Assembly (NCBI GenBank): GCA_002479035.1
Contig: DLLA01000190.1
Span: 1 to 6,119 of the forward strand
Origin: Bacteroidales bacterium UBA7574
Lineage (GTDB): Bacteria > Bacteroidota > Bacteroidia > Bacteroidales > Paludibacteraceae
DNA: 6,119 nucleotides
Direction: 5' to 3'
The notes beneath the pieces were generated by a model. The model was not told the origin of the DNA, searched no databases, and saw only the letters and a program-made list of their open reading frames with translations. Made by a program: the position numbers and the translations under genes. Shown piece after piece: positions 1-5,100 of this stretch; within the stretch, counting starts at the first letter, position 1, and each line of letters begins with the position of its first letter.

Positions 1-1
1 A

Positions 2-20
2 ATGTGATTAGTATGTGATT
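2..20. repeat. Short direct repeat ATGTGATT, two copies
   Basis: The 8-mer ATGTGATT occurs at 2-9 and again at 13-20, a period of 11 bp, or about one helical turn. Such spacing would suit a protein binding one face of the DNA. The core TGTGA resembles a CRP/FNR-family half site, but the inverted partner TCACA is absent. It lies about 110 bp upstream of the first predicted promoter and could equally belong to the end of an unseen upstream region. It may be chance. Confidence 0.25.
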
Positions 21-36
21 CTTCGGACCTTGCTAT

Positions 37-61
37 GGGCTTGCACATACGATATGCACCC
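37..61 (+). terminator. Imperfect hairpin, possible terminator of an upstream gene
   Basis: GGG at 37-39 pairs with CCC at 59-61, and TGCA at 42-45 pairs with TGCA at 55-58. AT at 47-48 pairs with AT at 52-53 across one C-A mismatch, leaving a three-base loop and a two-base bulge (40-41). It is followed by GTTTGTTAAT, which is only moderately T-rich. It could end a transcript entering from the left edge, or be an operator-like inverted repeat upstream of the first operon. No coding sequence is recognisable in 1-132. Confidence 0.3.
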
Positions 62-132
62 GTTTGTTAATAAACACAAACACCCTTTCGCACTTTTCAT
101 CTCGTCCTTCCTACAATTTCTTAGGGGCATCC

Positions 133-164
133 CTTGTGTATTTTTATATTTTGTTGTACCTTTG
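133..164 (+). promoter_or_regulatory. Bacteroidota-type promoter for the three-gene operon
   Basis: TACCTTTG at 157-164 matches the Bacteroidota -7 consensus TAnnTTTG exactly. CTTG at 133-136 resembles the -33 element TTTG, with a 20-bp spacer that falls in the usual range. Transcription would start around 168-172, leaving a leader of about 30 nt before the ATG at 201. This placement supports 201 rather than 15 as the start of the first gene. The assignment rests on consensus matching only. Confidence 0.6.
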
Positions 165-200
165 TGCGGATGTTTGCGCCTGTCTGTCAGGCTCCTGCCT

Positions 201-797
201 ATGCGATATCTTGTTTTCGACGATATGACCCAATGTACACCCGCTGAAGTGGCGCGTCTTCTGCCCGTGGTGAGTGCGCAACGGCGTGAACAGGCTCTGC
301 GTTTCTCGCACACTTTCGGGCAGTTTTGCTGCCTTAAATCCTATGAGATGCTGCTCAACTTGCTCCGCGAGTGGGGTAGGGAGCACGTGGTTGTTCCTGC
401 CTTTGCCGAACCTCCGTCTTTTCTCTACAACGATCATGGGCAACCTCAATTGGAGGCAGGACCTTGTTTTTCCATATCCCATTGCCGCCATGCCATTGCC
501 GTTGCCGTCTCCGACCGCCCCGTAGGCATAGATGTCGAGTCTATCCGCCCCTTACGTTCCGAATTGGTTGCGAAAACCATGAATACTGCCGAACAAACCC
601 TCATCGCAGCATCTTCGCAACCCGACAGAACATTCACACGCCTTTGGACCTGCAAAGAAGCCTTCCTCAAATTACGTGGCACAGGCATCATTGCCGACCT
701 CCACCATACCTTGGAGGATTGCGCCAATGTCTCTTTCAACACCATAGACAGCCCTCGGCAACCATATATTCTCACCATTGCCACCCTGTGTCTATGA
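201..797 (+). CDS. 4'-phosphopantetheinyl transferase (Sfp/AcpT superfamily)
   Basis: This 198-aa cytoplasmic enzyme should transfer the 4'-phosphopantetheine arm of coenzyme A to a conserved serine of a carrier protein, with Mg2+. The family signatures appear in order. FSISH (residues 90-94) contains the conserved SxxH-type histidine, H94. GIDVE (110-113, with acidic residues D111 and E113) is the metal-binding motif. WTCKEAFLKL (149-158) carries the conserved W, K152-E153 and K157. The N-terminal part is poorly conserved, as is usual in the family, and the length is slightly below the roughly 220-240 aa of Sfp-like enzymes. An in-frame ATG at 15 would add 62 residues, but that extension is unlike the family and lies upstream of the predicted promoter, so ATG 201 was chosen. 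No strong Shine-Dalgarno sequence precedes it. The TGA stop overlaps the next start as ATGA (794-797), which implies translational coupling to the radical SAM gene. The carrier protein target is not in the window. Family is confident, substrate unknown. Confidence 0.88.
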   Translation: MRYLVFDDMTQCTPAEVARLLPVVSAQRREQALRFSHTFGQFCCLKSYEMLLNLLREWGREHVVVPAFAEPPSFLYNDHGQPQLEAGPCFSISHCRHAIAVAVSDRPVGIDVESIRPLRSELVAKTMNTAEQTLIAASSQPDRTFTRLWTCKEAFLKLRGTGIIADLHHTLEDCANVSFNTIDSPRQPYILTIATLCL

Positions 798-1450
798 TTT
801 CCCCTGACTCTCACATGCTTACCGCGCCTGTTGCGGCTGTCTCGCGTCATCGTATCGTGTTGGATGGCGACGGTGTGCGTACCTTGGTGGTTATGCAGGG
901 GTGTCCGTTGCGCTGTGCTTATTGCCTGAATGTCTTTGCCATGGATGGGAACAGGGCTTGCAAACACTACACTACCACGCAACTCATTGAGCAACTTATG
1001 CCCGACAACCTCTATTTCCTCGCCACTCGTGGAGGTGTCACTTTCGGAGGTGGCGAACCTGCTCTGCAGAGTGCTTTCATAGCGCAGTTTCGTGACTTGT
1101 GCCCATCGGCATGGACTATCCATATCGAAACCGCACTCAACGTGCCGCGTCACCATATCGGGCAGTTGCTTCCTGCCGTCCAACGCTTTGTCGTGGACAT
1201 CAAGGACACCAACCCCGACATTTACCATCGCTATACCGGTCGCGACAACTGGCAGGTGCTCGGCAACTTATCGTGGCTCATTGAGCAGGGTAGGGCAGAC
1301 GACATCCTTGTCCGTATCCCGCTCATCCCGAACTACAATACGCCTCACGACCAAGCGCGGAGTATCGAGCGTCTGCAGGCTATGGGGATTACGCACTTCG
1401 ACCAATTCACGTATCGCTTACCCGATAGCAGTAAGCAACCTGTTGAATAG
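794..1450 (+). CDS. Radical SAM enzyme, PFL-activating-enzyme-like
   Basis: This 218-aa protein belongs to the radical SAM superfamily, which uses a [4Fe-4S] cluster to cleave S-adenosylmethionine into a 5'-deoxyadenosyl radical. C37, C41 and C44 form the CxxxCxxC cluster motif within GCPLRCAYC. Before it, DGDGVR (24-29) corresponds to the DGPGIR-type motif of pyruvate formate-lyase activating enzymes, with D in place of P. GGVTFGGGEP (80-89) is the SAM-binding GGE motif. Downstream, VVDIKDTN and VRIPLIPNYN are also typical of glycyl radical enzyme activases. At 218 aa it is close to a minimal radical SAM core, with no ferredoxin-type insert after the cluster motif and no C-terminal SPASM-like cysteines. 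The start at 794 is supported by the ATGA overlap with the transferase gene; ATG 815 (M8) is an alternative. No glycyl radical enzyme lies in the window. It may activate a distant one, or modify the cysteine-rich protein encoded 30 bp downstream. Superfamily is certain, substrate inferred at best. Confidence 0.87.
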   Translation: MISPDSHMLTAPVAAVSRHRIVLDGDGVRTLVVMQGCPLRCAYCLNVFAMDGNRACKHYTTTQLIEQLMPDNLYFLATRGGVTFGGGEPALQSAFIAQFRDLCPSAWTIHIETALNVPRHHIGQLLPAVQRFVVDIKDTNPDIYHRYTGRDNWQVLGNLSWLIEQGRADDILVRIPLIPNYNTPHDQARSIERLQAMGITHFDQFTYRLPDSSKQPVE

Positions 1451-1457
1451 CAAATCA

Positions 1458-1468
1458 TTAACCGTTAA
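1458..1468. promoter_or_regulatory. Small palindrome in AT-rich gap before the cysteine-rich gene
   Basis: TTAAC-C-GTTAA is a perfect 5-bp inverted repeat around one central base, within the 30-bp AT-rich gap 1451-1480. No TAnnTTTG promoter is visible in the gap, so the downstream gene is probably read from the same transcript as its two upstream neighbours. The AT-rich stretch just before ATG 1481 fits Bacteroidota translation initiation without a Shine-Dalgarno sequence. The palindrome may be chance in AT-rich DNA. Confidence 0.2.
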
Positions 1469-1480
1469 ATATAACTATTT

Positions 1481-1936
1481 ATGGCAAAAGGAAAAGACGT
1501 ATGCGAAGAACTGAAACGTATTCGCAAGCAAATCGCGGACGCGAATGAGATTGATTACAACCCGCATCCCTGCACGCATGAGGGCGATTGCTTGGGGACT
1601 TGCCCCGCCTGTGAACAAGAGGTACGCTACCTCTCGCAGCAACTTGACAGGCGTCGCTCTTTGGGCAAAGCAGTCTCTGTCGTAGGCATCGCTACCTGTC
1701 TCACTGCCATGGCACCGGCACTCTCCTCTTGTGTGGTACAGGGTATGGACAACACTCCTTTAACGGGTGATCCCGCTATGCCTAATGATACGACACAGGT
1801 GGATGGGGAACCTACAGATTCTCTGTCTAATACGGCAGCATATCAGCAACGTTCCCAATCCGAAGAAACCATCCTTCTCGGCGATGTGGCTTTGAACTAC
1901 GATGGCACCATCGAGGATGTGTCGCCTGCTGATTAG
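1481..1936 (+). CDS. Four-cysteine N-terminal domain protein with internal lipobox
   Basis: This 151-aa protein has no firm functional assignment. Residues 1-30 (CEELKRIRKQIADANEID and around) are charged and probably helical. C31, C37, C41 and C44 then form a CX5CX3CX2C cluster in the context CTHEGDCLGTCPACE, which with H33 looks like a metal (Zn or Fe-S) site. After a basic run, RRR at 57-59, residues 62-83 form a hydrophobic segment ending LSSC (81-84), a good match to a lipoprotein lipobox. The remaining 67 residues are polar and low in complexity (many D, T, S, P) and end in a more ordered-looking segment, LLGDVALNYDGTIEDVSPAD. It could be a lipoprotein with an unusually long, cysteine-bearing cytoplasmic leader, or an uncleaved inner-membrane protein. 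From memory, similar N-termini occur in Bacteroidota proteins, some with a TonB-like C-terminus, which is absent here. Its position after a radical SAM gene suggests that it is a partner or substrate. The ATG 1481 start fits the gap. Confidence 0.75.
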   Translation: MAKGKDVCEELKRIRKQIADANEIDYNPHPCTHEGDCLGTCPACEQEVRYLSQQLDRRRSLGKAVSVVGIATCLTAMAPALSSCVVQGMDNTPLTGDPAMPNDTTQVDGEPTDSLSNTAAYQQRSQSEETILLGDVALNYDGTIEDVSPAD

Positions 1937-1994
1937 TCGTTCCGTTTACACATAACATCGGCATCACCGGCCGTATGAAAGACCATCCTGTTTG

Positions 1995-2017
1995 GGCGAT
2001 ATACGTATTTGCCTTTT
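1995..2017 (+). terminator. Weak intrinsic terminator candidate after the operon
   Basis: GGC at 1995-1997 pairs with GCC at 2011-2013, the stem extends through the A/T bases with one bulge, and the loop is TACG. TTTT follows at 2014-2017. It lies about 60 bp after the stop of the cysteine-rich protein gene. The stem is short and the T-tract is only four bases, so termination may be partial. No stronger hairpin was found between 1937 and 2078. Confidence 0.35.
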
Positions 2018-2078
2018 CATAGGTTGGTACGTTGTTGCATTACCATAAGGGTAGTGTTGTGGGCGTTTTTGTGTTATG

Positions 2079-2110
2079 TTTGTATATGTCAACTGTTTTT
2101 TGTAATTTTG
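2079..2110 (+). promoter_or_regulatory. Bacteroidota promoter for the large surface protein gene
   Basis: TAATTTTG at 2103-2110 matches the -7 consensus TAnnTTTG exactly. TTTG at 2079-2082 is a perfect -33 element, with a 20-bp spacer. Transcription would start around 2114-2118, giving a leader of about 60 nt before ATG 2179. A second -7-like box, TATGTTTG, lies at 2075-2082 and shares its TTTG with the -33 element of the first. It has a weaker partner (TTG at 2057-2059), so a second, overlapping upstream start is possible. Confidence 0.72.
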
Positions 2111-2118
2111 CACCCGCT

Positions 2119-2144
2119 ATGCGTGCCCTGACGCCAACACGCAT
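2119..2144 (+). promoter_or_regulatory. Stem-loop at the predicted 5' end of the mRNA
   Basis: ATGCGTG at 2119-2125 and CACGCAT at 2138-2144 form a perfect 7-bp inverted repeat with a 12-nt loop. It starts within a few bases of the transcription start predicted from the promoter at 2079-2110. In RNA it would be a 5'-terminal hairpin, which could protect the message from decay. In DNA it could be an operator placed at the start site. The pairing is seen directly; either role is inference. Confidence 0.45.
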
Positions 2145-2178
2145 GGATGATAGATAAAGGCTGTAATTTAGTTTGATT

Positions 2179-5100
2179 ATGTTTACAAAGGGTACTTCTC
2201 ACCATATATTGTCGTTTGTGGTAGGCATACATGCTGCCTTGTGCACTCGTATTGGACTTCGTGTGCAGCCTGTGTTGAAGGTGCTGCTGTGGGCTGTGTT
2301 GTCTTGCTTTCCGTTTTCCTATGGCTTTGCACAAAACTCCGCCAACGGTTCCTCATGGTGGAATGGCAAAGGTGGAGACAATAGCAATGCCAATCGCGAG
2401 TTCTATGTGACGTTTATGCGTAATAATGGTAGGACAGTAACGGATACGAAGGACGTTTTCCTGAACCTATATGCAACATCAAAACAAGATACCAAAGTAA
2501 CCGTTACGGGCTGGGAAACGCAAGCAGGAGATATGCAGGGGGGGAAGCCATGGACTCAAACATATACGGTCAATAAGGATCAGATGATAAGGATTCCGAT
2601 TCCGCTAAATGTCGGCTATTTGGAAGGTGTGGACAGACGGACAAACAAAGAATGGCTGCACAAGGGATTGATTGTCACGGCAGATAACCCCATTACGCTA
2701 TATGCTTCTAATTCGAACTTGAATTCCTATGATGCTTCTAAAATTTATCCGAGGGAAGCATTGAATCGGGAATATGTGATACAGACATTCTCCGCCGACC
2801 GCAGTGGCAATGAGTTCGCAATTGTATCTACGGCGAACAACAACAAAATTGCCATTAATGTTCAGGAAACGCAAAGTGGTCAAGTCACATTGCGACAACA
2901 GATAACGCTGACACTTCAGAAGGGAGAAACATATCTTTACAAAGCCCAGGGAGAGGCTACTATCACATCCATATCCGGAACGTCTATTTGCGCTGATTTT
3001 CCGATTGCGGTGTACCAAGGAGGAGAGAATTCTGCCATACCGCAAGACAATACACGTGGTCCGTTCAGCCATATCTACACACAGGCTCCGCCTACAGACT
3101 CATGGGGGAAAAATTATGTGGTTACCCGGACAGAAGGGCAGAATAAAGATTATGTTCTTTTCACGGCGGCAGAAGATGCTACAGAACTTTATCAGAATGG
3201 CAATCTTATCGCAACGCTGAACAAACGGCAGACTTGGGAAATCCTATTGGAATGGCCTGTGGCAGGGCGTGAGGCAGTCAGTTTCCATGCCTCTAAAGCA
3301 GTGATGTGCTGCTTGTACCAGATAGGTGACTACACTACAAATGGTGTGCCAACCGTTACCGACATCACGCCTATTGAACAGGGCGTGAATGAGGCTTTGT
3401 GCGGTACGTTCCGATACTGCCTGAATGCAACCATGGAGGAAGAAATCAAACATCACTTCGTAAATATCGTGATTCCTGGTGTGGCAACGGGAAGCATGAG
3501 GTTGGATGGAAACTCTATCCCCAATTGGAAGACCATTCTTTTGAATGGCAAGATATACGCATATACGACGGTTGATGTGGCAGGTAAGACTTCATTTGTG
3601 TTGAGCAATACCAGTGCACCGTTTGTGGCTCATGTGTATGGGCGAGACGAGTTGGGAAATGTGGGGGCTATTTCCTATTCTTATTCCGCAGGCCGCAAGC
3701 CGCAACACAGCATGAATATCATCATTCCCGATGGAGATTTGGATAGTATAGTTTCTGAAAAAACGGTATGCCAAAACTCCTCTCTTCTCCTGTTCAAAAG
3801 CGACATAGATTTTGACTACGACTCTATCAAATGGGAATTCCAGCCAACCCCCAAGAAAGGTGGCAAACTCAAAGACGGAGTTGTCACCTATCCCAAGAAA
3901 GGAGAAGAGGGATACTCTGAGAGGGGAAGTCTCAGAATGACAAAAGACTATGAGAACTCCAATGTGGTGGAGGACATCGTGAAGATGATTGTATCCCGCA
4001 AAACGCCTATCTGTGAGCAGATTATCAATGATACTGTCATGGTGCAAATTTTTGTCCGTGACACCTTTGCCACCGAAGTGAGTTACCGCAACAAAGATGG
4101 TAATGAGACTGTATTATTGACAGACGGCCCCCCCGAATATCGAGAACAATGGGTGCAGGAGAATTGTAACATCTGCTATGGCGAGGATTTTACAATTCTT
4201 TCCGGTGATAAGGAGTACCCCTTTATGGCTGATACCACGAAGGCGCAACCTCTTTTGCAGCAGTTAGTGCCCGAATATGGTGTGATGTTTCAGTGCAATC
4301 GGGATTATCAGTTTGTGGATAGTTTGCAGTCTGTGACGGGGTGTGATAGTATTGTGATACGACACGTAATCATCCGCAGAGATTATAAGAGTCCGACGCC
4401 TATAGATACCGCTGTTACTATATGTAGCCGTGATTTGCCGTTTCAGTGGAAAAAAAGTGACGGAACAATCATCAAAACCATCAATGTCACCGACCAACAG
4501 AAAGAGACTTTGAAGACAGAAAAGGTGGTGATAAACCATCCCGACACCACTTTGCAGACCATATATGGCTGCGATAGCACTACTGTTGCTTTGACATTGA
4601 CGGTATATCCTTCGGTGGGAAAAAAGACAACAGACAGCATTATATGTGTGTGTGATACATCCGAATTCAAGTGGCGCGATAGCACCTTGGTTCAGTGGCG
4701 CAATGCGGGCAAACTGATAGTGGACACCAAAGCAGAGACGTGGATTATTCGCGACACGCTGCAAGATGAGGGATATCAGTATGGCTGTGGTACTGTATAT
4801 GAATTGAAACTAAAATTATATGCTCCTATCTATAAGGGCACTACCAAACCCTTCTGTGGCAACGACACGCTCAAGACGTATGCAGGAAAGGATGTTACCA
4901 AGGCATCTTTCAACGGAAAAGACATTCTGTACTTCAACGATACCTGTCGATCGAAGATGCCGCATGGGTGCGATAGCATCATCGTTGCAGACACATTAGT
5001 GCTTTTTGAGAGCAAGATGATTGAGGTTGATACCACCATCTGCCCGTCCGAATTGGCGACTCTCTTCAAAGATAGCGACTACCCCAAATTCCGCAAATTG

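Noticed and set aside
62..81. Inverted repeat GTTTGT...ACAAAC with an 8-nt loop
   Set aside because: It is short, A/T-rich, has no T-tract after it, and partly follows the better hairpin at 37-61. It is probably chance.
464..793. In-frame upstream extension of the radical SAM gene from a TTG codon
   Set aside because: The extra 110 residues overlap the transferase gene almost to its end and look like out-of-frame translation. The ATGA overlap at 794 is a much better start.
446..1228. Long minus-strand open frame (260 codons) opposite the transferase and radical SAM genes
   Set aside because: It lies antisense to two genes with clear family motifs, and its translation shows no recognisable domain. 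It is a shadow of their codon pattern.
1959..1973. CGGC...GCCG hairpin just after the cysteine-rich protein gene
   Set aside because: It has only a 4-bp stem with a 7-nt loop and no following T-run, so it is too weak to call a terminator.
2304..2310. Possible lipobox VLSC (residues 40-43) in the signal peptide of the large protein
   Set aside because: Leucine at the -2 position is unusual for a lipobox, and the hydrophobic region continues to a good signal peptidase I site, GFA|QN.
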